64,000 nucleotides of DNA, from the NCBI GenBank assembly GCA_030538315.1, contig JAUNUF010000003.1, positions 1 through 64,000 on the forward strand, written 5' to 3'. Positions 48,201-57,762 of the stretch are shown here, piece by piece. Source of the DNA: Propionibacteriaceae bacterium (GTDB lineage: Bacteria; Actinomycetota; Actinomycetes; Propionibacteriales; Propionibacteriaceae). Each line of letters begins with the position of its first letter. Positions within the stretch are counted from its first letter, which is position 1. The position numbers were made by a program, and so were the translations under genes. The notes below the pieces were generated by a model. The model was given only the letters and a program-made list of their open reading frames with translations, was not told the origin of the DNA and searched no databases.

Positions 48201-48604
48201 TCGCCGCTGGGAGCGCCCTTCTCCTCTCACTCACGGGACTGGCCGCAGCGGCCGCCACCCAACTGGCCGCCCGCCGCTCCGAGGTGGCGGTGCTGCGCGC
48301 CATGGGCATGACCCCGCGCACGCAGGGCCGCAGCCGCGCCTGGGAGACCGGCGGAGTGCTGGCCATCGCGACGGCGGCAGGCATCGGCGCCGGCTGGTTG
48401 GTGAGTTGGCTGACGGTGGAACACATCGTGCGTTCAGGCTCAGATTCAGGCTTGCACTTCCGCAGCCCGCTCACCCCTGATCTGCCGCCATGGTTGGCGA
48501 TGCTCGCCGCGGGTGCGCTCGCCGTCGCCGTCATCCTGTGGCTGCTGGCCGCCGCCGTGCGCAAGCAGGCCCTCGACAACGAGTACCGGGAGGAGGTCCG
48601 GTGA
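45239..48604 (+). CDS. FtsX-like ABC transporter permease (large)
   Basis: 1121 residues. A first membrane helix ([21 protein letters not shown]) is followed by an extracytoplasmic domain, a set of helices with the FtsX-type cytoplasmic signature [27 protein letters not shown] (seen as two parts), a second very large external domain (~450 residues), and a C-terminal helix bundle with a second FtsX module ([19 protein letters not shown]). It is the first gene of a four-gene operon with GTGA/ATGA overlaps. Transporters of this type often move lipids, lipoproteins or peptides, or act mechanically on the envelope; the substrate here is unknown. Confidence 0.87.
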   Translation: MTTWWGWAARRARASRLLLATLLALVTITSGILAFVVGHAGSLATEAARTALTTAEPGAGAVQAQTRMGDDVAAQDSSARAKLEEGFAPAPVTIHTTRVSEPRRGSLDGAELPQRITLWAGEHLSPGLLAVTDGAWPTAPTEAALQADAAAALGAQVGSVFTIDDHELTVTALWEAAEKSNPVWFGDPLVTDGADATSNGPLIVDPTALTGGDPFLRWSVVPDADRITPEQLNSLAEAAERAKALVDEADLTGRGIVVDGSLASTAERASRDWAIGRAFGIVPVSVLLLVAAVGLVQVSGLLGATRQREHELLAARGASRRQLLGMGLAEVTLVTVVGTAVGTALAIAALWLVSGSSAQLPTVLLGGFGSLALALMCVWAVTARSTASLAGRPRTDRVRAVAGTAALLIVFAAAAVTTWQLRTATSFELVPALAPAFLLAAAAVVGLVALGPIARLIEAFTRRGSTGIWLAGAQLARGLVVHAVPVTLTILATGTATFAALYAGTAAANHRDLTTLANGAPLRATLSSLDADIAGLRLPGLASVEGVTAAVPVWLDEAAGVGDSPVTAVAAPMDNLADIVALPHGLRLPELPQRAVAVPPMAIPDGASTLAVELTGRTFLDPWQQIQFDRMEEINRSAFQQGDKPLTGEEEAMVRAWTDDFYGRINMPQGFSSRLTLRDLTTGLSRTIPGPAITIDTPPDTFTAPPEGPVFIPLTGRATTQIELPNDGQFVIEGFQIAADQLDGDNSTIELTIAFTADGTPLGGAGQWTSDQAVTLPAAQHYLDAAAAVEPAWDIQVEVVEVEGGGGTVTFRHLSPNKPPYPVAILDTRNPAWCLTLSGAPETISVGPGVPFVGHDPDGVLADVVASRPEPIPVAITTAVADASTLSVGSSLDLAAFGRRLPAVVADVVPALPGIATAQGVMADSAAVSSYLSTTPNPLRWPSEMWASIDADPTTVRAEAARVPGITAVEIADDTPAPTGAAARSLWIAAGSALLLSLTGLAAAAATQLAARRSEVAVLRAMGMTPRTQGRSRAWETGGVLAIATAAGIGAGWLVSWLTVEHIVRSGSDSGLHFRSPLTPDLPPWLAMLAAGALAVAVILWLLAAAVRKQALDNEYREEVR

Positions 48605-51282
48605 GCGCGCTGAAACTGTTGTGGCGGCAGTTCTCCGACGAGCGCTGGCCGGCGCTCCTCCTCGCGTTCAGCGTGGCGATCCTCGCGGCGCTCACCGCTG
48701 CCACGCCCCGGCTGATGGCCGCGCTCGACGACCGACAACTCACCCAAGCGCTGGACGGGCTCTCGGCCATCCAAGGCGACATCTCAGGCTCGTGGGCCCA
48801 CACCACCGGCGAATCCGGGGTCACCGGGCAAGCGGATCCGTGGGAGCCGCACCGTGAGGCGCTCAGCGTCATCAGGAGCGCCCAGCCAGAGCCGCTGCGC
48901 TCGCTGTTGGCAGAGCCCCAGTTCGTGGGCCACGTCGAGGCCACCGGCACCGTCACCATCACTCCCCCACCCGAGACCGGCTACTACGAGGCCCGCTTCA
49001 GGTTCTACCTGGATCCAGACATCGCCACGCATACCGAACTGGTCGACGGAGCCTGGCCCGCCGTCAGGGGCGAGGCCGGCACCACCGAGGTTGCCGTACT
49101 GGATACCGTCGCCGAGAAACTCGGCTGGCAGGTGGGCGACCTGATCGACGCCAGCACCTCCGCCAACACCACGTTGACAGGCATCTTCCGCCCGATTGAC
49201 CCCGCAGACACCCGCTGGGAACACATCCCCTACGGCCGCAACTTCGCTGAGGAGGCCAACCCGGACAGGGGCACGGCGCTCGTGGGCGGGCTGTTCCTCG
49301 CCCCCGGCCACCTCGGCGGCACCTTCTCGGCCACCCAGCGCGGCCCAGGGGTGCGTGAACCCATCACCATCGAGGCATGGTTCGGCGTCAACACAACCCA
49401 CCTTGCAGACGTTGACGTGCGTGGCCTGCGCAACCAGGTGACCGGCCTCCTGGCGCAGCGCTACCCCAACCTCCCTGCCGCCGATCCCGAGAACGACGTG
49501 GGCCTCATCCCCGTCGAGTTCCGCCTCGAGTCCGAGCTGGGGCCGCGCCTCACCACCGTCGCCGCCCAGCAGGACACCACGCGCGCGGTGGTGGCAGTGG
49601 CCGCCGTCGGGCCCCTCGCGGTGGCCATCGCGCTGGTGGTACTCGCTGGCCAACTCGTCATCGAGCGCCGACGCGCCACGCTGGAACTCGTGACCGCCCG
49701 CGGCCTGTCCCGCCACCAACTCCGGCGCATGCTCACGGGCGAAGGCCTCCTGCTGGGCATCCCGGCGGCGCTGCTGGGCCACCTCATCGGCACGCTGCTC
49801 ACGCCCGGAGCGCACGGCCTCATCCCATGGCTCATCGCGCTCGTCATCGGCGCCGTCCCCGCGCTCGCGCTGGCTTGGGCGGCGCAGCAGGTGGGGCCGG
49901 TGCGCACCCGCGCAGATCTCGCCCTGCGCCCGGGCCGGGCGCGCGTGATTGCCGAAGCCGTCGTCGGCATCCTCACCGCGGCTGCCGTCTGGGCGTTGCT
50001 CAGCCGCGACGGCGCCCCCGCCGAGGGCCTCGACCTCCTGGCCACCGCCACCCCCGTGCTCATCACCATCGCCGCCTGCCTGCTGGCGCTGCGCCTCTAC
50101 CCCCTACCGCTGCGCTTCCTCAGCGGGCTGCGGCGCGGCGGTCGCGGCTTGGCGGCCTTCCTTGGCAGCGTGCGCGCCCACCGCGACCCCGCCGGTGGCC
50201 TCACGCCCGTGTTCACCGTGGTGCTCGGCACCACCATCGCCGTGCTCAGCGCCGCGCTGCTCGGCTCCATCATCGCGGGCACCGAGCGCGCCACCTGGGA
50301 GGCCAACGGCTCCACGCTGCGCATCAGCGGCCCCCGCATCTCGGATGAGATGCGCACCCAACTGGAAGCCATCGACGGCGTGCACGCCGTCGCCCGCATC
50401 CATGACGCCGGCACCAACCACCGCCTGAACCAACAGGGTGAGCAGGAGGCCCGGGTGCGGCTCTGGCTGGCGGAGCCCGCTCTTCTGGATGCCTACGCAG
50501 CCTCGCCGTTCGGCTCGCCGCTGCCCCCAGCGCTGTTCGGGGAGGAGGCCGCCGTCGTGCTGGGCGCGGAGGTGCCCATCAACCCCGGCCCCGCACGCCT
50601 GGAGCCCGTGGGAGACGTGCTGGTGCTGGATCCCCTCGCCAGCCCGCCCGGCATCCGCACCGGCGCGGCCTGGGGTGTGATGAGCGTCGAACGATGGACG
50701 CAGGACGTGCCGCCCGCCACGCTGGTGCTGGTGGCCGTGGAGCGGGGCGCCGACGCTGCCGAGGTGGCGCGGCTGGCGCAGGGAGTGGTGCCGAATTCGC
50801 TCATCACCAACGTGGCAGATCAGCTGGGCGCGGTGCGGGACACCCCCACCGTCTCCGGCCTCACCAGCACGTTCACCGCGCTCACCGCCGCCACCGCCGT
50901 GCTGCTGGCCCTCACCCTCTTCGGCTCCCAACTCATGGCCACGCGCACCCGCACCCGCCTGGGCGCGATCCTGCGCACGCTGGGCATGGGAGGCCGCGAG
51001 CTGCGCGCGCTCACCGCTTGGGAGATCACCCCCGGAGCCCTGCTCGGCCTCCTGGTGGGCACCGGCCTGGGCGTCGGCCTGGCCGCCCTGTTGCTGAGCG
51101 CCCTCGACTTCCGCAGCCTCACCGGCGGCAGCACCGCGCCGTCCCTGCACCTCGATCCCTTGCTGCTGGGTGCCGTCCTCGGCATCCTCATTGCGACGGT
51201 GGCCCTCACCATCGCCGTCACCGCCTGGCTCGCCGGCCGCACCAATCTCGCGCAGGAACTGCGCATCGGGGAGGAACGATGA
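48601..51282 (+). CDS. FtsX-like ABC transporter permease (second)
   Basis: 893 residues from the GTG at 48601, which overlaps the previous stop (GTGA). It has the same architecture as its neighbour: a helix (ALLLAFSVAILAALTAATP), an external domain of ~300 residues, a first FtsX module (VIERRRATLELVTARGLSRH), a middle set of helices, a second external domain and a C-terminal module (TRTRLGAILRTLGMGGRELR). The two permeases probably form a heterodimer served by the two ATPases downstream. Confidence 0.87.
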   Translation: MSALKLLWRQFSDERWPALLLAFSVAILAALTAATPRLMAALDDRQLTQALDGLSAIQGDISGSWAHTTGESGVTGQADPWEPHREALSVIRSAQPEPLRSLLAEPQFVGHVEATGTVTITPPPETGYYEARFRFYLDPDIATHTELVDGAWPAVRGEAGTTEVAVLDTVAEKLGWQVGDLIDASTSANTTLTGIFRPIDPADTRWEHIPYGRNFAEEANPDRGTALVGGLFLAPGHLGGTFSATQRGPGVREPITIEAWFGVNTTHLADVDVRGLRNQVTGLLAQRYPNLPAADPENDVGLIPVEFRLESELGPRLTTVAAQQDTTRAVVAVAAVGPLAVAIALVVLAGQLVIERRRATLELVTARGLSRHQLRRMLTGEGLLLGIPAALLGHLIGTLLTPGAHGLIPWLIALVIGAVPALALAWAAQQVGPVRTRADLALRPGRARVIAEAVVGILTAAAVWALLSRDGAPAEGLDLLATATPVLITIAACLLALRLYPLPLRFLSGLRRGGRGLAAFLGSVRAHRDPAGGLTPVFTVVLGTTIAVLSAALLGSIIAGTERATWEANGSTLRISGPRISDEMRTQLEAIDGVHAVARIHDAGTNHRLNQQGEQEARVRLWLAEPALLDAYAASPFGSPLPPALFGEEAAVVLGAEVPINPGPARLEPVGDVLVLDPLASPPGIRTGAAWGVMSVERWTQDVPPATLVLVAVERGADAAEVARLAQGVVPNSLITNVADQLGAVRDTPTVSGLTSTFTALTAATAVLLALTLFGSQLMATRTRTRLGAILRTLGMGGRELRALTAWEITPGALLGLLVGTGLGVGLAALLLSALDFRSLTGGSTAPSLHLDPLLLGAVLGILIATVALTIAVTAWLAGRTNLAQELRIGEER

Positions 51283-52262
51283 ACACACCCAAACGGTCCC
51301 TGAGCGACACAGGTGCGAGGAACGAGCACCGCGTGGCGACGAAGGGCCGCGACCACCAGGGCCCCGACATCTGGTGCGAGGACCTGGTGCGCATCTACAC
51401 GACGGAGGGCGTGGAGGTGCAGGCTCTGCAGGGCCTCAACCTCACCGTCGACCCCGGAGAGGTCGTGGCCCTCATCGGTGCCTCCGGCTCCGGCAAGTCC
51501 ACGCTGCTCAGCATCCTCTCCGGCCTTGACAAGCCGACGGGCGGCCGCGCCCGTGTGGCAGGTCAGGACCTCACCGCCATGGGGCCCCGGCAGCGCATCG
51601 ACTTCCGCAGGCACGCCGTCGGCTTCGTGTTCCAGCAGACATCCCGCAACCTGCTGCCGTTCCTGACGGCGGCTGAGAACGTGGCAACGCCCATGATCAT
51701 CGCTGGGCGGAAGGAGCGCCGCGAGCGTGCCCTGGAGCTCCTGAACCTGCTCGGAGTGGCCGACTGCGCTGACCGCAAACCCGGCCAGCTCTCCGGCGGC
51801 CAGCAGCAGCGCGTCGCGATCGCCACGGCGCTGGCCAACGACCCCGCCGTCCTCCTCGCCGACGAACCCACCGGCGAGCTCGACGAGGTCAACTCGGCCG
51901 AAGTGCTCGACATCATGCGCGCCGCCGCCACCGAGTTGGGCACCACGGTGCTGATCGTGACGCACGACCCGATGGTGAGCGACCACGTGGCCCGCACCGT
52001 CCAGATCCGCGACGGCCGCACCTCCACTGAGGTGCTGCGCCGCACGGAGGTCGACGCCGACGGCGTGGCCCGCGAGGTCGCCGAGGAGTACACCGTGCTG
52101 GACCGCAACGGCCGGCTCCAGCTCCCGGACGCCCACATCGAGGCGCTGGGCCTGCAGGAACGGGTACGGATCACCCGTGAGCCGGGTCACGTGGGCGTCT
52201 GGCCCAACCACGCCACCACCGCCCGCCGCTCCGCCGTCGAGGAAGAGGGAGACGACGCATGA
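51279..52262 (+). CDS. MacB/LolD-type ABC ATPase with C-terminal AbrB-like extension
   Basis: 327 residues. Walker A ALIGASGSGKST, Q-loop FVFQQTSRNLLPF, signature QLSGGQQQRVAIA, Walker B VLLADEPTGELD and switch His VTHDP are intact. About 30 extra residues at the N-terminus (RSLSDTGARNEHRVATKGR) are encoded by a dispersed palindromic repeat. After the ATPase core a ~90-residue tail contains YTVLDRNGRLQLPDAHIEAL followed by GLQERVRITREPGHVGVWP, which resembles a SpoVT/AbrB swapped-hairpin domain; that part is inference. The ATG overlaps the permease stop. Confidence 0.9.
   Translation: MNTPKRSLSDTGARNEHRVATKGRDHQGPDIWCEDLVRIYTTEGVEVQALQGLNLTVDPGEVVALIGASGSGKSTLLSILSGLDKPTGGRARVAGQDLTAMGPRQRIDFRRHAVGFVFQQTSRNLLPFLTAAENVATPMIIAGRKERRERALELLNLLGVADCADRKPGQLSGGQQQRVAIATALANDPAVLLADEPTGELDEVNSAEVLDIMRAAATELGTTVLIVTHDPMVSDHVARTVQIRDGRTSTEVLRRTEVDADGVAREVAEEYTVLDRNGRLQLPDAHIEALGLQERVRITREPGHVGVWPNHATTARRSAVEEEGDDA
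51295..51348. repeat. Dispersed palindromic repeat, copy 3, inside the ABC ATPase gene
   Basis: GGTCCCTGAGCGACACAG to GGCGACGAAGGGCC with an inner GGTGCGAGGAACGAGCACC hairpin. It is read in frame close to the start of the ATPase gene and accounts for most of its N-terminal extension. Compare 26181 and 35134. Confidence 0.7.
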
Positions 52263-52936
52263 ACCCCCGCATCACCGGCGAGGAACTTCGCCGCACGTTC
52301 GGCTCCGGCAGCACCGAAGTGCACGCCCTTGACGGCGTGAGCCTCGAGGTGTTCCCCGGAGAGCTCACCGTCGTCACGGGGCCGTCCGGCTCGGGCAAGA
52401 CCACCCTGCTCAACCTGCTGGGCGGGCTGGATCGCCCCACCTCCGGGAGGGTGCTGCTCGACGACGGGCGCGTCCTGTCCGATCTCCCCGAGGACGAGGT
52501 GCTGAAGACCCGCCGCAGCAGGATTGGCTACGTGTTCCAAACCTTCGGGTTGATCCCCGTGCTGTCCGCAGCCGAGAACGTCGAAGTGCCGCTCCGGCTG
52601 GTCAACACGCCTGCGGCTGAGCGCGCCGAGAAGGTCGCCGCGATGCTGGAACGCGTGGGCCTGGCCCGGCACGCGAAGCAGCGCCCGCACGAGTTGAGCG
52701 GCGGCCAGCAGCAGCGCGTCGGTGTGGCTCGGGCACTCGTCAGTGGGCCGGACATCCTGATCGCAGATGAGCCCACCGGCCAGCTGGATTCAGACACGGC
52801 CGCCACCATCATGGACCTCATCATGGAACTCACCCACGAGCTGGGGATTGCCACCATCGTCTCCACGCATGACCCGCTGCTGCGCCAGCGCGCTGACCGG
52901 GTCATCGAACTGCTCGACGGCGTGCTGGTCAGTTGA
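52259..52936 (+). CDS. MacB/LolD-type ABC ATPase (second)
   Basis: 225 residues, the usual size for this group. Walker A VVTGPSGSGKTTLLN, Q-loop GYVFQTFGLIPVLSA, signature ELSGGQQQRVGVA, Walker B ILIADEPTGQLD and VSTHDP are present. Its ATG overlaps the previous stop by four bases, and its 3' end overlaps the convergent AEC gene by 8 bp. With the preceding ATPase it likely makes the paired motor of the two-permease transporter. Confidence 0.93.
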   Translation: MNPRITGEELRRTFGSGSTEVHALDGVSLEVFPGELTVVTGPSGSGKTTLLNLLGGLDRPTSGRVLLDDGRVLSDLPEDEVLKTRRSRIGYVFQTFGLIPVLSAAENVEVPLRLVNTPAAERAEKVAAMLERVGLARHAKQRPHELSGGQQQRVGVARALVSGPDILIADEPTGQLDSDTAATIMDLIMELTHELGIATIVSTHDPLLRQRADRVIELLDGVLVS

Positions 52937-53885
52937 GCACGGGCACGAACGCCACGTAGGTCAGGAACGCCACCACGCTCACCAGCGTGTACAGGCTGAG
53001 CACGTTGTTGGCGAAGGTGATCTCGCTGGCCCGGCTCGCGGGCAGGAACAGCGGCACGATGAACGGTGGCGGCAGGATCAGCAGCATGAACAGCGCTGCC
53101 TGTAGCGGCTGCGGCAGCCCCAGCCACGCCCCCAGGATGCCGAAGACCACCACGACGGCCAACACCAGGCACACCGCGAAGCGCACGGCCACGAACGGCG
53201 CGGCCTGGCGCACACCGGCCCGGGTGAGCTGCGTGCCGTAGCCGACGATGATCAGGATCAGGGGCACGATCATTCCCGCGAGGAATTCCAGCGTCCGGGT
53301 CAACGGCTGCGCCACGATGTTGCCCGTCATGAACCACTGCAAGCCAGCGAGGTTGAGGATGAGCCCTGCCGCAATGGCGATGATCACTGGCGAGGTGACG
53401 AACGAGCGAAGCGTCGCGCCCAGCGAGACCGCGCCGTCGCTCTGGCGCTTCAGCAGCGTCACGAACACGAACCAGATGAAGAACTCATGCCCCAGGCCGA
53501 CGATCGCGGCGGCTGGGGCGTGCTCCATGCCGTAGGCGGCGGTGAACAGCGCCAAGCCCACCATGCCGAACTCGAATCCGGTGAACAGGAATGGGCTCAC
53601 CCGTGGCGTGCCCAGCCAGCGGGGAATCAGGTAGCCGATGCCCAGCAGCAGGAAGCAGAGCGCGGGCACGAGGACCACCAGCCACAGCGTGGTTGGATCC
53701 CACTGCAACCCCAGGAACGCCAGGAACAGCACCGCCGGCAGCACCACGTTCACGACCAACCGCTTGAAGCCCTCGACGGCGGCCTCACTGATCACGTCCA
53801 ACCTGCGCAGCAGCACACCCAGGCCGATCAGGAGCAGGATGGGCACCACGCTGCTGATGGTGGGGCCCAGGAGGTCGAGATTCAT
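52929..53885 (-). CDS. AEC family (auxin efflux carrier-like) transporter
   Basis: 318 residues with about ten hydrophobic helices. Features of the AEC family: an N-terminal LLIGLGVLLRRLDVISEAAVEGFKRLVVNVVLPAVLF, and LPPPFIVPLFLPASRASEITFANNVLSLYTL at the C-terminus. Bacterial members export or import small organic acids; the substrate is not predictable here. The gene is alone on its strand. Confidence 0.88.
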   Translation of the reverse strand: MNLDLLGPTISSVVPILLLIGLGVLLRRLDVISEAAVEGFKRLVVNVVLPAVLFLAFLGLQWDPTTLWLVVLVPALCFLLLGIGYLIPRWLGTPRVSPFLFTGFEFGMVGLALFTAAYGMEHAPAAAIVGLGHEFFIWFVFVTLLKRQSDGAVSLGATLRSFVTSPVIIAIAAGLILNLAGLQWFMTGNIVAQPLTRTLEFLAGMIVPLILIIVGYGTQLTRAGVRQAAPFVAVRFAVCLVLAVVVVFGILGAWLGLPQPLQAALFMLLILPPPFIVPLFLPASRASEITFANNVLSLYTLVSVVAFLTYVAFVPVLN

Positions 53886-53939
53886 GCGCTCATTGTGCCG
53901 CTGGGCCCGGCCTCGATGGCAAATCTCTCTCCAGACGAG

Positions 53940-55571
53940 TCAGCGCAGGTCGCGGCGCAGGAACAGCGGCAGCCCGGCCAGCACCAGCCCCACCGCGCCG
54001 ACGGCGAGCCACGTCGGCTGCCACCACTCGACGCCCTGCTGGAAGGGCGGGCCGTAGAGGTAGGCGTGGAAGGGAGACCACCATGCCCACTCGGAGCGCT
54101 CGGCGGCGGCCAGTAGTGTTGCGCCAAAGTAGGTGACCACGGCCACGCCCGTAGCGGTCCAGACGCCTGCCCCGCTGCCGCCGGTGCCTGCGGAGACTGC
54201 CAGTGCTAGCGCACCGAACAGCCAGCCCAGCAGCACCAACAAGCCGACGCCCTGGGCAATGAAGCCCAGATCCACGTCGAGATTCGAGAGCAGGATTCCA
54301 GCTGCGAAGCCCGCGAACAGCAGCACGCCCACGATCAGGACAGCCACCGCCATCACGGCAGCGGTGGTCCAGTAAACGCGCGCCCGCGAGATGGGGTGGG
54401 CCAGGAGGATCGACAGCCGCCGGTGCTTCTCCTCCCCCGCCACGCCCGCCGTCGCGTAGGCAACGGCCACGATGATGACCGCTACGGGCGCAGCCATGCC
54501 CATGGTCTCCAGGTGCAGGAAGCCGGCTGGCGACGAGAGGTCGCCGCCGCCGAACATCGCCAGCATGGTGGGTGGGAAGCCTTGGACGAAGCTGCCCAGT
54601 TTGTCTGCCAGGAAGGCGTACATGGGCCCCATCGAGAAGCCCATCACGCCTGCCAGCAGCACCGAGACGATGACCAGCAGCGTGCGGTTGGCGGACAGGC
54701 GAAGGGTGAACAGCGATCCACCTGAGCCGGTGGGTGCCAGCAGTTTCCCGACGACGGGCAGCTCGCGGAACCGGGCGAGGACGGGCGCTCCACCTTGATG
54801 CAGGCGCAGCTCACGACGCGAGAACACCGCTACGCCCACGGCCAGGAAGAGGAGCGCGCCACCGAGCAGGAGCGCGACGTGCCCGCCGTCGATACCGTTG
54901 ACAAGCGGTTTGGTGCCCTCGAACCACGTCCAGGGCACCCAATCCGCAGCGCCCTCCTTCCACATGGGCAGCAGGCCGGCGGCCAGCCAGCCCAGCAGCA
55001 TGACGCCAGCGGCCACTCCCCCAGCCAGGCCCTTGCGTCCGGTGGCGGCACCCACGCCGAAGGCCAAGGCGCCATGGAATAGCGCCGCTCCGGTCAGGTG
55101 CAGCATCAGAGCGAAGAGATGGGCATCCCCGGTGCCGATCCCCACCAGATGAGGCGCCACCTCGGCAGCTCCCCACAACAGCGCGCCTGCACCAACCACC
55201 AGCAGCGTGAAGGCCAGCGCCTTGGTGGCCGCGTAGCCCACGCGCGAGATGGGCGCGCCCAGCGTGATGTGCAGCGTGCGCGAGGCCTCCTCACCGGCGA
55301 CGGCGTGCGCCCCCACTGCGATCGCGACCCCGCAGAACGCCAAGGCTCCGAACGCGCTGAGCATGTTGCTGTAGGCCATGATCGCGGGGTCCGCGTCTGC
55401 GGGCACGCCCATCAGCTTCAGGACAGCCTCCGGCATGGCCTGATAGATCGTGAGATCGATGTCCTGATACATCCACAGGGCCAGCAACAGCATGGCGGCG
55501 ATCGAGGCAGAGGCGATCGTCAGGCCGCGCCAGCCATCCGCCAGCCCGCGCCGGAGGATGGCCGCGTTCAT
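53940..55571 (-). CDS. ABC-2-type transporter permease (duplicated)
   Basis: 543 residues with about twelve helices in two similar halves. Each half contains a segment of the ABC-2 export type: VAGEEASRTLHITLGAPISRVGY in the first and VAGEEKHRRLSILLAHPISRARVY in the second. This internal duplication means one polypeptide can supply the whole membrane part. It overlaps the upstream ATPase gene by four bases. Likely an exporter of drug, polymer or lipid; the substrate is unknown. Confidence 0.9.
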   Translation of the reverse strand: MNAAILRRGLADGWRGLTIASASIAAMLLLALWMYQDIDLTIYQAMPEAVLKLMGVPADADPAIMAYSNMLSAFGALAFCGVAIAVGAHAVAGEEASRTLHITLGAPISRVGYAATKALAFTLLVVGAGALLWGAAEVAPHLVGIGTGDAHLFALMLHLTGAALFHGALAFGVGAATGRKGLAGGVAAGVMLLGWLAAGLLPMWKEGAADWVPWTWFEGTKPLVNGIDGGHVALLLGGALLFLAVGVAVFSRRELRLHQGGAPVLARFRELPVVGKLLAPTGSGGSLFTLRLSANRTLLVIVSVLLAGVMGFSMGPMYAFLADKLGSFVQGFPPTMLAMFGGGDLSSPAGFLHLETMGMAAPVAVIIVAVAYATAGVAGEEKHRRLSILLAHPISRARVYWTTAAVMAVAVLIVGVLLFAGFAAGILLSNLDVDLGFIAQGVGLLVLLGWLFGALALAVSAGTGGSGAGVWTATGVAVVTYFGATLLAAAERSEWAWWSPFHAYLYGPPFQQGVEWWQPTWLAVGAVGLVLAGLPLFLRRDLR

Positions 55572-56278
55572 TTCTCGTCCTGGTAGTAGGCGAGGAAGAT
55601 GTCCTCCAGATCGGCACCCTGGCCGTGGCGCTCGCGCAGTACCGACATCTGTTCCACGGCCACCAAGCGACCCTTGCGGATGATGCCCACCCTGTCTGCC
55701 ACGCGCTCCACCTCGGAGAGGGTGTGGGAGGACAGGAACACGGTGCGCCCGTCGTCGGCCACCTCGCGCATCATTGCCCAGAACTCGTGCTGGATCAGCG
55801 GATCAAGGCCGGCGTTGGGCTCGTCGAGCAGCAGCAACTCCGGTTGGTGCATGAAGGTGGCGATGAGCCCAATCTTTTGCCGGTTGCCGCTGGAGAGCTC
55901 ACCCACGCGCTTGTCGACGGTGGCCTTCAGCCGCTCGATCAGCTGATCCACGTAACCCCAATCCACGCCGCCGCGCAGGTTGGCGAAGAACTTCAGCGTC
56001 TCCTTGCCTGTCATGGCGGGCCAGAGCGCCAGATCCGCCGGGAGGTAGCCCAGGCGGCGCCGGTGCTCCACCTCACGTGGGGGCGCGCCGAGCACCGTGG
56101 CGGCGCCCGACGTGGGGTTGAGCTCGCCCATCAACACCCGGATGGTGGTGGACTTGCCTGCGCCGTTGGGCCCCAGGAAGCCGAACACCTCTCCAGGTTC
56201 CACGTCGAGATCGAGGTCAACCAGCGCCGGGAACGAGCCGTAGTGCTTGGTCAGTTTTCGGGCCTGGATGGCAGTCAT
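55568..56278 (-). CDS. ABC transporter ATP-binding protein (DrrA/CcmA-like)
   Basis: 236 residues. Walker A GFLGPNGAGKSTTIR, signature ELSSGNRQKIGLI (variant LSSGN), Walker B LLLLDEPNAGLDPL and switch His LSSHTLSEVE are visible. TATCGT on the minus strand (56285-56290) ends 6 bases before the ATG, so the operon with the permease may be leaderless. Confidence 0.93.
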   Translation of the reverse strand: MTAIQARKLTKHYGSFPALVDLDLDVEPGEVFGFLGPNGAGKSTTIRVLMGELNPTSGAATVLGAPPREVEHRRRLGYLPADLALWPAMTGKETLKFFANLRGGVDWGYVDQLIERLKATVDKRVGELSSGNRQKIGLIATFMHQPELLLLDEPNAGLDPLIQHEFWAMMREVADDGRTVFLSSHTLSEVERVADRVGIIRKGRLVAVEQMSVLRERHGQGADLEDIFLAYYQDEK

Positions 56279-56326
56279 ACCTCAACGATACGACTGCCCT
56301 CACCAGCCCGATCCCGCGACGCGAGG

Positions 56327-57379
56327 TCAGCGCACGAGCACCCTGGTGATCTCCTCGGCAACACGGCCGGGGACCGCCAGTGGAATGCCGTGGTCTTCGC
56401 CCTCCAGGAACACCTCGGTCACCTCGCCACCGCCATCGCGGTAGCGCTCCAGCACCGCGCGGGTCTGATCCACCATGGGCTGCGGAGGCAGGACGTCCTC
56501 CCCCGGCCAACCGGGGATGGCGCCCATCTGGCCCAGCGTGGCCAGGTCGAACAGCGAGCCGTTGGCCACCACCTTGTCCTCCGAGCCGTGGATCCAGACG
56601 ACGGCGGGCTTGCGCTCGAGATCAACGATGGCGGAGGCGTTGTACCACTTGGGGCTCATCGTGTTGAGCACGCCCTTGTCGCCGGTGGCGGAGCCCGGCC
56701 AGTTCTCTGACGGCACCGAGTTGCCGGGGTAGAAGTCATCACCGGTCTGGATCTTCACGATCTCTTCGGTCAGGAAGTCCTCGTCGAGGTTGGCGTGGTT
56801 GGCGCCGCCGCCGAAGAACGTGCGCATGATCACGCGCGGGCTGGTCTGCGGGTCATCCTCGCTGGTGTCTCCCGCGGCGAAGCGCTGCACGACGACGGGG
56901 TTGGCGCCGCCCGCGCCACAGGCTGCGTGATCCGCGGTGGCCGGCTCGCCGTCGGGGCCCTTCGTGCCGCCGTAGCCGTAGGGCGACAGCGGGGCGATGA
57001 GGGTGGCGGAGGCGATGTCGTCGGGGTACTCGATCATCAGCTGCTGCAGCACGCCGGCGCCCATGGACCAGCCTGCCGCGTTCACCTTCCGTTGGTCTGC
57101 GAGGCCGAGCTCCTCGAGGAGGGCATGCACGTCGTCGACCATGTCGCCCAGGCCGCGCCTGGCGTCGATGGGTTCCGGGTCGGTGTCGCCGAAGCCACGC
57201 AGATCGGGCGCGATGACGCGCACGTCGTCACCGAACTCCTCGGCGACGTACTTCCAGAAGCCGCCGCTGCTCATGTTGCCGTGGAGGAGGAGAACGGGCG
57301 TGCCGTCCTCGGGGCCGGATATCCAGACGTTCTGGGTGAGGCGGGTGGTCTGGATGCGGTGGGCTGCGAACTGGCTCAT
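56327..57379 (-). CDS. Alpha/beta hydrolase
   Basis: 350 residues. PVLLLHGNMSSGGFWKYVAE (oxyanion His-Gly), RVIAPDLRGFGDTDP, nucleophile elbow NAAGWSMGAGVLQQL (Ser in GWSMG), acid likely in VVWIHGSEDKVV, and His in EGEDHGIPL give a full triad. A ~100-residue lid-like insertion (YGYGGTKGPDGEPATAD to PGSATGDKGVLN) separates the elbow from the acid. The ATG at 57379 has AGGAG 8 bases upstream; an in-frame start at 57418 is the weaker choice. Substrate unknown. Confidence 0.88.
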   Translation of the reverse strand: MSQFAAHRIQTTRLTQNVWISGPEDGTPVLLLHGNMSSGGFWKYVAEEFGDDVRVIAPDLRGFGDTDPEPIDARRGLGDMVDDVHALLEELGLADQRKVNAAGWSMGAGVLQQLMIEYPDDIASATLIAPLSPYGYGGTKGPDGEPATADHAACGAGGANPVVVQRFAAGDTSEDDPQTSPRVIMRTFFGGGANHANLDEDFLTEEIVKIQTGDDFYPGNSVPSENWPGSATGDKGVLNTMSPKWYNASAIVDLERKPAVVWIHGSEDKVVANGSLFDLATLGQMGAIPGWPGEDVLPPQPMVDQTRAVLERYRDGGGEVTEVFLEGEDHGIPLAVPGRVAEEITRVLVR

Positions 57380-57451
57380 CGTCGAGTCTCCTGGGTCAAG
57401 GGTCGCTTGTTCGCCCAATCCTGACAGTTGGTTCAGGTTCTTGTAAAGGGT

Positions 57452-57760
57452 TTAGTCGCCCTCTTCGGCCGCAATCTGCTCGTGGTGGCGGACCACCTCG
57501 CTCACGATGAACGTGAGGAACTTCTCCGCCAACTCCGGGTCGAGCTCAGCGCTTTCCGCCAGCGCCCGCAGGCGGGCGATCTGCTGGGCCTCCCGAGCGG
57601 GGTCAGCCGCTGGCAGCCCCGCGCGTGCCTTCAGCCGACCCACCCGCTGGGTCACCTTGAAACGCTCCGCCAGGAGGTGGATCAGCATCGAATCCATGTT
57701 GTCGATGCTGCCTCGCATGAGCCGGAGCTCGGCCAGCGCCTCTTCCTGCGAGATCCCCAT
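57452..57760 (-). CDS. Chorismate mutase (AroQ type)
   Basis: 102 residues, all helical. The AroQ pattern is visible: LRGSIDNMD-type start (LRLMRGSIDNMDSMLIHLLAERF), VTQRVGRLKARAGLPAADPAREAQQIARL, and FIVSEVVRHHEQIA at the end. It converts chorismate to prephenate for Phe and Tyr. It lies 2 bp after the GuaB3-like gene on the same strand, so it is probably the last gene of that operon. Confidence 0.9.
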   Translation of the reverse strand: MGISQEEALAELRLMRGSIDNMDSMLIHLLAERFKVTQRVGRLKARAGLPAADPAREAQQIARLRALAESAELDPELAEKFLTFIVSEVVRHHEQIAAEEGD

Positions 57761-57762
57761 GA

